A stretch of DNA of 47,968 nt from Actinomycetota bacterium. Lineage in GTDB: Bacteria; Actinomycetota; Acidimicrobiia; Acidimicrobiales; Ilumatobacteraceae. This document shows positions 25,804 through 34,219 of this stretch, one piece after another. The stretch lies in assembly GCA_963169665.1 (NCBI GenBank), contig CAUJET010000085.1:1-47968 (forward strand). Reading direction: 5' to 3'. How positions within the stretch are numbered: position 1 is the stretch's first letter; every line of letters starts with the position of its first letter. The notes under the pieces were generated by a model that worked only from the letters and a program-made list of their open reading frames with translations, did not search any database and had not been told where the DNA came from. The position numbers and the translations under genes were made by a program.

Positions 25804-27356
25804 GGGAACCTCCCGGTCGCGCTCGTGGCGTCCGAGCTCGTCGCGTCCGAGATCGCTGCTGCAACCGCAGCGACCGCTTCGCGGTCGCCTGCCAGCTGGC
25901 TCACCACCACGCGTTGTACCCCGCCAGACACCTTCGTCTGCCAGGTGACGACCTCTGTCCGTCCGCCCCGACCGGACCCGCCGCCTCGCTCGTCGAACGC
26001 GAACAGCTCAGCCGGCCGGTCGCCCATGCCGTCCACCCCGATCGCGTGCTCCACCTGCACACCGTGGAAGCCGTAGCAGGCTCCCAGGTCGAGCCGATCG
26101 ATGGCGTCGGCCTCGGTCGCCGTGGTGAGGTCGACCGTGATCGGCGCGCGCCCGGCCGCATCGGGGTCGAACATCACGAACCGTCGCCACGTCGCCTGGC
26201 CGTAGAACTGCTCGACCCACGACACCGGCGCGACCTCCGTCGAGTCGAGGCCGAGCACGCCGGCGACCTGGGGCAGCACGAGCGCTGCGTCGTCGTTGGT
26301 CACCGCAGACGACCCGCCGAGTCGGTCGAGCTGCCAGATCGACGCGTACGCCACGTTCGCGCTCGCCGCGACCGCGATCGCGACCGCCGTCGCCACGGTG
26401 ATGCGTCGTGGGGCGCAGCGCGCCAGGCGCTCGTCGACCCGGTGCGTCGGCCGGCGCGGCACCTCGAGCCCGAACCGCGGGCTCAGCGCCAGCGACACGG
26501 CGGTGGCACCGAGGGTCACGACGACGCCGGCCACCGGGTGCACGAACCGCAACGCTGCCGACGGCGAGGTGACGACGCCCACGAGCAACAGCACACACAG
26601 CCGCAGGATGTTGCCGACCAGTGCGATCGCTGCGCCGGCGAGCACCCACGTCGCCTTCTGGCGCGTCGTGCCACGCAGCACGCAGCTCGTCGACCCCAGC
26701 ACGAGCCCGACGCCGAGCACCGACGACGCCCCGGCGCAGGTGGCGCCGACCACGACCATCGTGCCGTCGGCGAACCCGACGGCGTGCAACCCAGCCGCAT
26801 CGGTGGTGCGCACCCCCGCCACCGCACCGAGCGCCTGCAGCGCGGGCCACGCCACGGCGATGCCGGCACGCTGGAGGGGTACGACCAGCCAGCCGTACCA
26901 GATGGGACACGACGCCACGGCCACGGCGATCCCGCGTCGCGCCAGCCACAACGCACGCGACCCGAAGAACACGACGATCCAGCCGGCGAGCAGCCCAGGT
27001 GCCGCGAGGAGCTCTGGCCGTGCCGCGGTCGACTCCCACCCGAACGCCCGCGGGGCGGCGAACGCGCACAGGAGGCCGATCGCGAAGCAGCAGCCGGCGA
27101 TGAAGGCGTCGGCGGCGCGTTCGGGCCTGGCCTCGGTGGGATCGGGCTCCGAGCGGATCCCGTGGAGCGCGACCGCGATGGACAACGGCAGCGTCCAGCC
27201 GACGAGCGCCAAGGGCGACTGGCTGTCGATCTCCGCGATCGAACGTTGCAGCGGGACCCAGAGGCCGGCGATCGACACGGCGGCGAACAGCATCGAACGA
27301 CGACCGATGTTCGGCGACCCCGCGGTCCGACGGCGTGTCGGTGCGGTGGCCGTCAC
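25800..27356 (-). CDS. Exosortase/archaeosortase family protein with C-terminal extension
   Basis: Exosortases are membrane transpeptidase-like enzymes that cut PEP-CTERM-type tails. The 518-residue product has the full triad in family context: Cys207 in GATCAGASS, Arg252 in GNILRL and His273 in FVHPVAG, all within a block of eight or so TM helices (20-295). Another TM at about 322-342 leads to a ~175-residue outer domain with CYGFHG and VVTWQTKVSGGVQR, reminiscent of the EpsI-like domain fused to or encoded beside many exosortases. The start is GTG 27356, overlapping the stop of the secreted-protein gene (GTGA); its own stop overlaps the glycosyltransferase start the same way. The upstream neighbour carries a matching sorting signal, which supports the call strongly. 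Confidence 0.88.
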   Translation of the reverse strand: MTATAPTRRRTAGSPNIGRRSMLFAAVSIAGLWVPLQRSIAEIDSQSPLALVGWTLPLSIAVALHGIRSEPDPTEARPERAADAFIAGCCFAIGLLCAFAAPRAFGWESTAARPELLAAPGLLAGWIVVFFGSRALWLARRGIAVAVASCPIWYGWLVVPLQRAGIAVAWPALQALGAVAGVRTTDAAGLHAVGFADGTMVVVGATCAGASSVLGVGLVLGSTSCVLRGTTRQKATWVLAGAAIALVGNILRLCVLLLVGVVTSPSAALRFVHPVAGVVVTLGATAVSLALSPRFGLEVPRRPTHRVDERLARCAPRRITVATAVAIAVAASANVAYASIWQLDRLGGSSAVTNDDAALVLPQVAGVLGLDSTEVAPVSWVEQFYGQATWRRFVMFDPDAAGRAPITVDLTTATEADAIDRLDLGACYGFHGVQVEHAIGVDGMGDRPAELFAFDERGGGSGRGGRTEVVTWQTKVSGGVQRVVVSQLAGDREAVAAVAAAISDATSSDATSATGRFP

Positions 27357-27955
27357 CACGACCGGGCGGCGGTGGCGCAGGACAGGAGCCGCTGCCGCCG
27401 ACGGAGCCACCAGCCCGTGACGAGCGTGGGGGCGAGCATCAACAGCAGCGTCACCGGCGCCTCGGGCATGCTCGGGTTCGTACTGCACGGCACGGACCGG
27501 GGCGTGGCGACGGCATCGCGGTCGCCGAGGCGCCAGACGATTCGCGACCCGCTCGTGGTGGCGCTGAAGACGGCCACGCGGCGGCCGGCGGCGAAGGTCG
27601 TCGGGGCGGCACCGTCGGCACCGCGCAGGCGGTTGCGGTCGCCGAGCGGTCGTGCGGCCGCGCCGCCGGTGCGGTTGTCGTAGCCGAAGAACGCCGTGAA
27701 GGTGCCGTCGCCGTTGACGATCACACACTCGGTGATGGCCGACAGGCCGCCGCGCTCGTCGCCGCCGACGCCGTGGTCCTCGCGGCTCGCGTCGTCGGCG
27801 CTGGCAACGGCCGTCGCGGCGAACGGCCCGAGGACGGTGGCCGCGACCATCGCGGCGAGACCCGCACGGCGAAGGGCGCGGCGCTGCCGGCCCGGTGTGG
27901 GCGGTGCAGGGCACAGGGGTGCCGGCGAGGGGGAGGGGTGTGGGCGGGTGGACAT
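27353..27955 (-). CDS. Secreted protein with PEP-CTERM-like sorting signal (exosortase substrate)
   Basis: A 200-residue protein with a long signal peptide (basic region 23-30, hydrophobic 31-50, likely cleavage after AVASA near 53). The mature part has two cysteines (Cys77, Cys157) and a beta-rich domain with GDGTFTAFFGYDNRTG and IVWRLGDRDA, a pattern I recognise from other surface proteins. The C-terminus is tripartite: PEAP at 164-167, a hydrophobic stretch to about 184 and RRRQR at 185-189, with 11 residues beyond. This matches the PEP-CTERM plan of motif, TM helix and basic cluster. It overlaps the exosortase gene by 4 nt and is its probable dedicated substrate. Start ATG 27955; ribosome site weak. 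Confidence 0.82.
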   Translation of the reverse strand: MSTRPHPSPSPAPLCPAPPTPGRQRRALRRAGLAAMVAATVLGPFAATAVASADDASREDHGVGGDERGGLSAITECVIVNGDGTFTAFFGYDNRTGGAAARPLGDRNRLRGADGAAPTTFAAGRRVAVFSATTSGSRIVWRLGDRDAVATPRSVPCSTNPSMPEAPVTLLLMLAPTLVTGWWLRRRQRLLSCATAARSW

Positions 27956-28163
27956 GGGCGGGTGCGTCGGGTGCGTCTGGTGTGTCGGCGGCGTGTGGGT
28001 GTTCCGGCAACGAGATGTTCAGGAAGTGTCTCGGTCGTCGACGCACCGCAGTTGAACGACCGGACCGACAACCCCGCACATGGGGCGGCGGCGTTCGGCC
28101 CTCGACACGGGGAGTGCATCGTCTGACGCAACGCAGTCGTCTCGGCGTGGGTACGGTGCGGCC

Positions 28164-29084
28164 ATGGAGATCGTCCGCACACCCGACGAGCGGTTCGCTG
28201 AGCTCGCCGACTACCCGTTCGAGCCGCACTACCGCGAGTGGCAGGGCATGCGCCTGCACCACCTCGACGAACGGCCGGAGCCGTCCCCGGACGGTCCGGA
28301 CGCCCCGGTGATGCTCCTGCTCCACGGCGAGCCGTCGTGGAGCTACCTGTACCGGCGCTGGATCCCCCGCCTCGTGGATGCCGGCTTCCGCTGCGTCGCC
28401 GCCGACCTGCCCGGCTTCGGCCGCAGCGACAAGCCCACCGACGACGAGTGGTACGTCGTCGAGCGACACATGGAGGCGATCCGGGCGCTCGTCGACGAGC
28501 TCGACCTCCGTCGGGTGCACCTCGTGGTGCAGGACTGGGCCGGTCCGATCGGGCTGCGCGTCCTGTGCGACCAGCCCGACCGCTTCGAGCGGGTGTTCAT
28601 CTTCAACACGTGGCTGCACCACGCGGACATGGTCTACGGCGACGGCATCCGCTGGTGGCGTCAGGCGGCGCTCGACCCGGCCCAGCTCGGCGGTGACATG
28701 CCGACGGGCCGCATCGTCGCCGGCTCGATGCGTCGACCGGGTCACGACGTCGAGGCGCTCACCGCCGCCTACGACGCCCCGTTCACCGGACCCGAGAGCA
28801 AGGCCGGCGCTCGTCGCTTCCCGTTCTGCATCCCGTTCGGCGAGCCCGAGGCCGGCAATGCGGTCGACCAGGAACGCTGCTTCCACCAGCTGCCGAACCT
28901 CGGCGTGCCGATCCACCTCGCGTTCGGCGACGCGGACATGGTGTTCACGTTCGACTGGGCGGAACGCTGGCACGCCCAGCTGCCCGGCTCCACGCTCGAC
29001 CGCATCGAGGGCGCCGGCCACTTCGTGCAGGACGACGCCGCCGACGACTGCGTCGACATCGTGCTGCGCTACTCGCTCGGCTGA
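28164..29084 (+). CDS. Haloalkane dehalogenase (HLD-I-like alpha/beta hydrolase)
   Basis: A 306-residue alpha/beta hydrolase. It has the oxyanion motif HGEPSWSYLYR at 54-64 (with Glu56 as in DhlA-type enzymes), nucleophile Asp124 in VVQDWAGPIG with the halide-binding Trp125 next to it, an acid in GDAD (256-258) and catalytic His286 in GAGHFVQ. These are the features that separate haloalkane dehalogenases from epoxide hydrolases and luciferases. The reaction is hydrolytic removal of halide from haloalkanes; the natural substrate is unknown. Start ATG 28164, with TACGGT at 28152-28157, 6 nt upstream: probably leaderless. Confidence 0.85.
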   Translation: MEIVRTPDERFAELADYPFEPHYREWQGMRLHHLDERPEPSPDGPDAPVMLLLHGEPSWSYLYRRWIPRLVDAGFRCVAADLPGFGRSDKPTDDEWYVVERHMEAIRALVDELDLRRVHLVVQDWAGPIGLRVLCDQPDRFERVFIFNTWLHHADMVYGDGIRWWRQAALDPAQLGGDMPTGRIVAGSMRRPGHDVEALTAAYDAPFTGPESKAGARRFPFCIPFGEPEAGNAVDQERCFHQLPNLGVPIHLAFGDADMVFTFDWAERWHAQLPGSTLDRIEGAGHFVQDDAADDCVDIVLRYSLG

Positions 29085-29107
29085 GGCCGGGACCGAGCCG
29101 TCGCCCG

Positions 29108-29863
29108 TCAGCGCGCCGGGTGTTCCAGCAGTGCGTCGCGCAGACGGTCGACGGTGGTCGACGCGATCGGGAAGCTGCGCACCCAGGCGTCCGTCGAACC
29201 GTGTCGCGCGACCGCACGTGCGAGGAGCACCTGCATCGCGACGGTCGGCGCGGTGAAGAGGTCCGCGGGAGCACGGTGCACGGGTGGGTCGTCGTGCAGC
29301 GGTTCGTCGAGCATCCAGCGGTACCGCCGTTGCGTGGGTCGGTGCGAACGCCCGTAGTCGGCGGCGATGGCGGCCGGGGTCACGCCGATCGCCGCGTGCA
29401 CCAGGGCGACGACCACGCCGGTGCGATCCTTGCCGTACGCGCAGTGCACGAGCACCGGACCGCGCCCGACGTGATCGGCCACGAGGTCGAGCACCTCGGC
29501 GATCTGCGGTTCGCTGCGCGAGATCATCTCCTCGTACATCGCCGCCATGTCGGCCGGCTCGGCGAGCGGCGGAGGGTCGTCGAGATCGATCACGCGGTCG
29601 ACGAGCGGGCGATGGAACGTGCGGTCGGGATCGACGAAGCCGGGGCGGCGGACGAACTGGGCGTGCTGGCGCAGGTCGATCACCGCCTCGAGGCCGAGGG
29701 ACGCGACGGCGGCCCTGCCGGCGTCGGTGACGCGGATGGGGTCGTCGCTGCGCAGCAACAGGCCGTCGCGAACCCGCCGTCCGTCGCCGGTGGGCCAGCC
29801 ACCGGCGTCACGGAAGTTGACGCACCCGTCGATGTGGAGGTGACCGTCGGGCGCGGCGGTCAT
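29108..29863 (-). CDS. Tyrosine-specific protein phosphatase family (DSP-like)
   Basis: A 251-residue protein. N-terminal NFRDAGGWPTGDGRRVR (16-32), then the P-loop HCAYGKDRTG at 140-149 with nucleophile Cys141 and Arg147 in the CX5R arrangement, and a helical C-terminal part. This is the Y_phosphatase3/Lpd-like group, which removes phosphate from phosphotyrosine or phosphoinositides. No signal peptide. Its start overlaps the stop of the fuconolactonase-like gene by 4 nt (ATGA), so it is co-translated with a sugar-acid catabolic gene, an odd pairing. Confidence 0.88.
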   Translation of the reverse strand: MTAAPDGHLHIDGCVNFRDAGGWPTGDGRRVRDGLLLRSDDPIRVTDAGRAAVASLGLEAVIDLRQHAQFVRRPGFVDPDRTFHRPLVDRVIDLDDPPPLAEPADMAAMYEEMISRSEPQIAEVLDLVADHVGRGPVLVHCAYGKDRTGVVVALVHAAIGVTPAAIAADYGRSHRPTQRRYRWMLDEPLHDDPPVHRAPADLFTAPTVAMQVLLARAVARHGSTDAWVRSFPIASTTVDRLRDALLEHPAR

Positions 29864-30729
29864 GGCGCCACGGCCGTCGCCGGTGGGTCGAGGCGGTACA
29901 CGCGCCGTGCGGTGCCGGCGAGCACGGCGGCGCGTTCGTCGGGGGAGAGGTGGTCGGTGAACCGGTCGGCGAGGCGCACGGCGGCGTCGTAGGTGGTGGC
30001 GAGCGTGCAGACCGGCCAGTCGGAACCCGCCATCACCCGGTGAGGACCGAACGACTCGAGCACGACGTCGACGTACGGCTGCAGGTCGTCGAGCATCCAC
30101 GACCGCCACGAGGCCTCGGTCGTGAGACCGGAGAGCTTGCACGTCACGTGCTCGTGCCCGGCCATCGAGCGCAGCAACGACGTCCACGGCTCGCGTTCGC
30201 CGGCGGCGATGGGTGGCTTCGCGGCGTGATCGACGACGAACGACACCTCCTCGAGCTCGGCGACCGTGTCGATCGCAGCGGGCATCTGCGGCGGCTTGAG
30301 CAACAGGTCGTAGGCGAGGCCGGCATCGCCGACGGCGCGGATGCCGCGCCGCACGTCGGGCCGCCGCAACCAGTCGGGATCGGGTTCGTCGTGCACCTGA
30401 TGGCGGATGCCGCGGAGCCGGTGTCCACCCGGTGCCTCGCGCAGCGCAGCGATCCGGTCGGCGACGTCGGGTGCGGTGAGGTCGACCCACCCGACCACCG
30501 CAGCGATCACCGGATCGGTGTCGGCGGCCGCCAAGAGCTCGAGCGTCTCGGCCTCCTCGGCGACGCACTGCACCACGACGCTCGCGTCCACACCGGCCGC
30601 TGCAGCGAGGGCCGCGTGGTCGTCCGCGGTGAACGAGCGGGCCATCGGTTCGTAGCCGGGTGAGGACATCCACGGTTGTACGCGGGTCGCGATGTCCCAG
30701 ATGTGGTGGTGGGCGTCGACGCGGTTCAT
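29860..30729 (-). CDS. Amidohydrolase of the L-fuconolactonase family (COG3618-like)
   Basis: A 289-residue metal-dependent lactonase. DAHHHIWD at 5-12 is the family hallmark, with further ligands in the LRGIRHQV region, FVVDHAAKPPI and MAGSDWPVC. Related enzymes open L-fucono-1,5-lactone or similar sugar lactones. The divergent operon encodes an L-fuconate dehydratase and an SDR, the next two steps, so L-fuconolactone or a close relative such as D-arabinonolactone is the likely substrate. Start ATG 30729. The 151-bp divergent gap has a 15-bp direct repeat. Confidence 0.86.
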   Translation of the reverse strand: MNRVDAHHHIWDIATRVQPWMSSPGYEPMARSFTADDHAALAAAAGVDASVVVQCVAEEAETLELLAAADTDPVIAAVVGWVDLTAPDVADRIAALREAPGGHRLRGIRHQVHDEPDPDWLRRPDVRRGIRAVGDAGLAYDLLLKPPQMPAAIDTVAELEEVSFVVDHAAKPPIAAGEREPWTSLLRSMAGHEHVTCKLSGLTTEASWRSWMLDDLQPYVDVVLESFGPHRVMAGSDWPVCTLATTYDAAVRLADRFTDHLSPDERAAVLAGTARRVYRLDPPATAVAP

Positions 30730-30775
30730 CGGCCGCCAGCATCGCAGCTCCGCTGCTCGGCCCGGCCGTCGGATC

Positions 30776-30813
30776 GACCGTGGCGGGACCTGTGGCCTGA
30801 CCGTGGCGGGACC
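30776..30813. promoter_or_regulatory. 15-bp direct repeat in the fuc divergent promoter
   Basis: GACCGTGGCGGGACC occurs at 30776-30790 and 30799-30813, a 23-bp period or about two turns of DNA. It lies between the divergent fuconolactonase-like and fuconate dehydratase genes, just upstream of TAGGGT (30836-30841), a possible -10 box for the latter. It is a good candidate operator for a sugar-acid-responsive regulator, which is not in the window. Confidence 0.5.
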
Positions 30814-30880
30814 CGGGATCACGGAGGTGGAGGGCTAGGGTGCCCGTCGCCGGCGGGTCGCCGGCAGACGGAGGACTTCG

Positions 30881-32203
30881 ATGAGTGGGGCATCGACCAT
30901 CACGGCGCTCGACGTCGTCGACGTGCGCTTCCCGACGTCGCGGATGCTCGACGGTTCCGACGCGATGAACGCCGATCCCGACTACTCGGCGGCGTACGCG
31001 GTGCTGCGCACCGACGAGGCCGGGCCCGACGGGGAGGCGCTCGACGGCCACGCGCTCGCGTTCACGATCGGCCGTGGCAACGACGTGCAGGTCGCGGCGA
31101 TCGAGGCGCTCGCCCCGCTCGTCGTGGGTCGTGACGTCGCCGAGGTCGCCGACGACCTGGGTGGACTCGCCCGGCGGATGGTGCGCGACTCGCAGTTCCG
31201 CTGGCTCGGGCCCGAGAAGGGCATCGCGCACATGGCGATCGGTGCTGTCGTGAACGCTGCGTGGGACCTTGCAGCCCGCCGCGCCGATCGACCCCTGTGG
31301 CAGTTCCTCGCCGAGATGAGCCCCCGGCAGATCGTCGACCTCGTCGACTTCCGGCACATCACCGATGCGCTCTCGCCCGACGAGGCCCTCGACCTGCTCA
31401 CCGCCCGGGTCGACGGGCGGGCTGCTCGTCTCGCGACGCTGCACGCCGAGGGATACGCGGCCTACACGACCGGTCCCGGGTGGATCGGTTACAGCGACGA
31501 CAAGCTCGAGCGTCTGTCGGTCGAGGCCGTCGAGCGCGGCTACTGCCAGATCAAGCTGAAGGTCGGCGGCAACCCGGTCGACGACGAACGCCGCCTCGGC
31601 ATCGCCCGCCGCGCCATCGGCGAGCACATCGGTCTCGCCGTCGACGCGAACCAGATCTGGGACGTCGAGCAGGCGATCGAGTGGGTCAACGGCCTCGCGC
31701 ACCACGACCTGGCCTGGATCGAGGAGCCGACCAGTCCCGACGACGTGCTCGGCCATGCCCGCATCCGCGCCGGTGTCCGTCCCGTGCCGGTCGCGACGGG
31801 CGAACACATGCACAACCGGGTGATGGCGAAGCAGTTCCTGCAGGCCGAGGCGCTCGACGTGCTGCAGATCGACGCGGCCCGCGTGGGCGGCGTGAACGAG
31901 AACGTGGCCATGCTGCTGCTCGCAGCGAAGTACGGCGTGCGGGTGTGCCCCCACGCCGGCGGCGTCGGGCTCTGCGAGATGGTGCAGCACATCGCGATGT
32001 TCGACTACCTGTCGGTCGGCGCCTCGTTGGAGGGCCGCATGATCGAGCACGTCGACCATCTGCACGAGCACTTCATCGACCCGGTGCACGTGGTGCAGGG
32101 TCGCTATCGGCCGCCGGTGGGGACAGGACTGAACGCACGGATGCACACGGAGAGCCTCGAGCGGTACCGGTTCCCCGACGGCGCGGAGTGGAGGGACTCG
32201 TGA
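30881..32203 (+). CDS. fucD: L-fuconate dehydratase (enolase superfamily)
   Basis: A 440-residue mandelate-racemase-like enzyme, the standard length for L-fuconate dehydratase (relative of human ENOSF1). It removes water from L-fuconate to give 2-keto-3-deoxy-L-fuconate. Visible landmarks: [14 protein letters not shown] near the N-terminus, [21 protein letters not shown] (catalytic Lys), VDANQIWD and [10 protein letters not shown] (metal ligands), ATGEHMHNR and [14 protein letters not shown] 30881 has a GGAGGA ribosome site. The next gene, an SDR, overlaps by 4 nt. Confidence 0.93.
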   Translation: MSGASTITALDVVDVRFPTSRMLDGSDAMNADPDYSAAYAVLRTDEAGPDGEALDGHALAFTIGRGNDVQVAAIEALAPLVVGRDVAEVADDLGGLARRMVRDSQFRWLGPEKGIAHMAIGAVVNAAWDLAARRADRPLWQFLAEMSPRQIVDLVDFRHITDALSPDEALDLLTARVDGRAARLATLHAEGYAAYTTGPGWIGYSDDKLERLSVEAVERGYCQIKLKVGGNPVDDERRLGIARRAIGEHIGLAVDANQIWDVEQAIEWVNGLAHHDLAWIEEPTSPDDVLGHARIRAGVRPVPVATGEHMHNRVMAKQFLQAEALDVLQIDAARVGGVNENVAMLLLAAKYGVRVCPHAGGVGLCEMVQHIAMFDYLSVGASLEGRMIEHVDHLHEHFIDPVHVVQGRYRPPVGTGLNARMHTESLERYRFPDGAEWRDS

Positions 32204-32976
32204 GCGGTGTCGGCACCGATCAGGGCGGCGAGTTCGCCGGGCTGCGCGCGATCGTCACCGGAGGGGCATCCGGGATCGGGCTGGCGACGGCGAGGATGCT
32301 CACCGCCGGTGGCGCCACGGTCGCGTGTCTCGACCTGGTCCCCGACACGGTGCCCGCCCCGATGACGGGCATCGGCTGCGACGTGAGCGACGACGCCTCG
32401 GTGATCGCCGCGGTCGCCGCGGCCGCCGACCGGTTGGGTGGCATCGACATCGTGGTCTCCAACGCCGGCATCGGCGCCCAGGGGTCGGTCGAGGACAACG
32501 ACGACGACGAGTGGCGCCGCGTGTTCGAGGTGAACGTCTTCGGCATGGCGCGGGTGTTGCGGGCGGCACTGCCGCACCTGCGACGGTCGAACGCTCCGGC
32601 GGTCGTGCTGACGTCGTCGATCGCGGCGTGGGCGGGGCTGCAGCAGCGGGCGGTGTACAGCGCCTCGAAGGGTGCGGTGCAGGCGCTCGGCCTGGCCGTG
32701 GCGACCGACTGCCTGGCCGACGGGATCCGCGTCAACGTGGTGGCGCCCGGCACCGCCGACACGCCGTGGGTCGGTCGCCTGCTCGACTCGGCGCCGGATC
32801 CGGTGGCCGAACGCACCGCATTGGAGGCCCGTCAACCCATCGGTCGCCTGGTGTCGGCCGACGAGGTCGCGTATGCCGTCTGCTCGCTCGCATCACCCCG
32901 GGCCGGCAGCACCACCGGAACGGTGCTGGCCGTCGACGGCGGCATGTACGGGCTGCGTCCCCGCCCTCGCCGGTGA
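32200..32976 (+). CDS. SDR, probable 2-keto-3-deoxy-L-fuconate dehydrogenase
   Basis: A 258-residue classical [11 protein letters not shown] near residue 20, SNAGIG, catalytic Tyr in YSASK and a C-terminal AVDGGMYGL. The stretch [16 protein letters not shown] resembles known 2-keto-3-deoxy-L-fuconate dehydrogenases. It would oxidise the product of the fuconate dehydratase with NAD+. Start GTG 32200 overlaps the dehydratase stop (GTGA) and has GGAGGG upstream. The specific role rests on context and the PGTxDTPW motif; generic SDR is certain. Confidence 0.85.
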   Translation: MSGVGTDQGGEFAGLRAIVTGGASGIGLATARMLTAGGATVACLDLVPDTVPAPMTGIGCDVSDDASVIAAVAAAADRLGGIDIVVSNAGIGAQGSVEDNDDDEWRRVFEVNVFGMARVLRAALPHLRRSNAPAVVLTSSIAAWAGLQQRAVYSASKGAVQALGLAVATDCLADGIRVNVVAPGTADTPWVGRLLDSAPDPVAERTALEARQPIGRLVSADEVAYAVCSLASPRAGSTTGTVLAVDGGMYGLRPRPRR

Positions 32977-33027
32977 CCGCGACCGCCGCTCGTGGGTGGC
33001 GCAGCGCCCCCGGACGGCGAGCCGGAT

Positions 33028-33068
33028 TCCCAGGCGGATTCCCAGCAGGCTCACATCTGGCTCCCAAC
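33028..33068 (+). promoter_or_regulatory. PhoP-like direct repeats upstream of the NAGPA gene
   Basis: Four half-sites: TCCCAGG (33028), TCCCAGC (33040), TCACATC (33051) and TCCCAAC (33062); the last three are at exact 11-bp period with 4-bp spacers. This fits OmpR/PhoB-family binding, as at the mycobacterial PhoP box. The array ends 10 bp before TAGACC (33078-33083), a possible -10 box that itself ends 7 nt before the start codon, so the regulator would sit over the -35 region as an activator. It resembles the array at 22804. Confidence 0.6.
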
Positions 33069-33090
33069 TTCGACGCGTAGACCTGTCCCC

Positions 33091-34206
33091 ATGACCCCCC
33101 GATCCCCCAGATCCCCGCGGCGGAGGAAGATCCTCCGGCGCATCGCCGCCGGCACGGCGGTGGTCCTGCTCGCCGCCGGAGGCGTCGCCGCCTGGGCGCT
33201 GAACGAGTACGTGATCGATCACGTCGAGATCAGCGACGTCGCCGCCTACGAGGCGTCCGTGCGTCAGGCCTCCGTGGATGCGACCGCCGACGCCACGACC
33301 GACGCCACGACCGACGAGGCGACCGATACCGCAACGGCCGCGACCGATGCGATCGACACGGCCGACACCACGGCGACCGAGGCGGTGAGCGCGGCCGCCG
33401 ACGCAGCAGGCGAGACGACCGAGACGAGTGACACGACGGCTGCCGCCGCAACACCGGTCGTCACCGACACGTCGTACGTGAGCGATGACACCTCGATCCA
33501 GATCTCCACCGTGGTGGTGGGCGAGGGCGACGACACCGTCACGTACTACGTCGCCGACGTGCAGGTGAACGATGCGACCCAGTTGCGCGGGGGCTTCGCC
33601 GAGAACTCCTTCGGTGAGAACATCGTGGCGAACACCTCCGAGATCGCCGAGTACTACGACGCCGTCTTCGCCATCAACGGCGACTACTACGGGTTCCGCA
33701 GCAGCGGCATCGTCATCCGCAACGGCGTGCTGTTCCGCGACGACGGCGCTCGCACCGGGCTCGCCCTCTACACCGACGGGCACATGGAGGTGTACGACGA
33801 GACCACGACGACGGGCGAGGAACTGCTCGCGGCCGGCGTGTGGAACACGCTGTCGTTCGGACCGGCCCTGCTCGACGACGGCCAGATCGTCGAGGGCATC
33901 GAGGAGGTGGAGGTCGACACGAACTTCGGCAACCACTCGATCCAGGGCGACCAGCCCCGCACGGGCATCGGCGTGATCGACGAGAACCACTTCGTCTTCG
34001 TCGTCGTCGACGGTCGCAGCCCGGGCTACAGCACGGGCGTCACGATGACCGAGTTCGCCCAGATCTTCCAGGACCTCGGTGCGACGGTCGCCTACAACCT
34101 CGACGGCGGCGGCTCGGCGACGATGTGGTTCAACGGCGAACTGGTGAACGACCCGCTCGGCAAGGGTGAGGAGCGCGGCACCAGCGACATCCTCTACCTG
34201 GCGTGA
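33091..34206 (+). CDS. Phosphodiester glycosidase family protein (NAGPA domain)
   Basis: A 371-residue protein with a basic N-terminus, one TM at about 18-38, a long Ala/Thr/Asp repeat linker (about 56-128) and a C-terminal NAGPA domain. Signatures are FAINGDYYGFRSSG, FGPALL, RTGIGVID and NLDGGGSATMW. The human relative removes N-acetylglucosamine from a phosphodiester; bacterial members probably act on envelope phosphoglycans. The next gene, a GT2-GtrA fusion 13 nt downstream, is a frequent partner. Start ATG 33091; probable leaderless mRNA behind PhoP-like repeats. Confidence 0.9.
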   Translation: MTPRSPRSPRRRKILRRIAAGTAVVLLAAGGVAAWALNEYVIDHVEISDVAAYEASVRQASVDATADATTDATTDEATDTATAATDAIDTADTTATEAVSAAADAAGETTETSDTTAAAATPVVTDTSYVSDDTSIQISTVVVGEGDDTVTYYVADVQVNDATQLRGGFAENSFGENIVANTSEIAEYYDAVFAINGDYYGFRSSGIVIRNGVLFRDDGARTGLALYTDGHMEVYDETTTTGEELLAAGVWNTLSFGPALLDDGQIVEGIEEVEVDTNFGNHSIQGDQPRTGIGVIDENHFVFVVVDGRSPGYSTGVTMTEFAQIFQDLGATVAYNLDGGGSATMWFNGELVNDPLGKGEERGTSDILYLA

Positions 34207-34219
34207 TCGGGGGCCCGAG

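Noticed and set aside
27357..29021. Upstream extension of the exosortase frame to 29021 on the minus strand
   Set aside because: It runs antisense through the haloalkane dehalogenase and across the sorted-protein gene, with Arg/Pro-rich low-complexity translation; the GTGA start at 27356 is far better.
29864..32146. Upstream extension of the phosphatase frame to 32146
   Set aside because: It is antisense to the fuconate dehydratase and overlaps the lactonase; GC-rich DNA keeps such frames open by chance.
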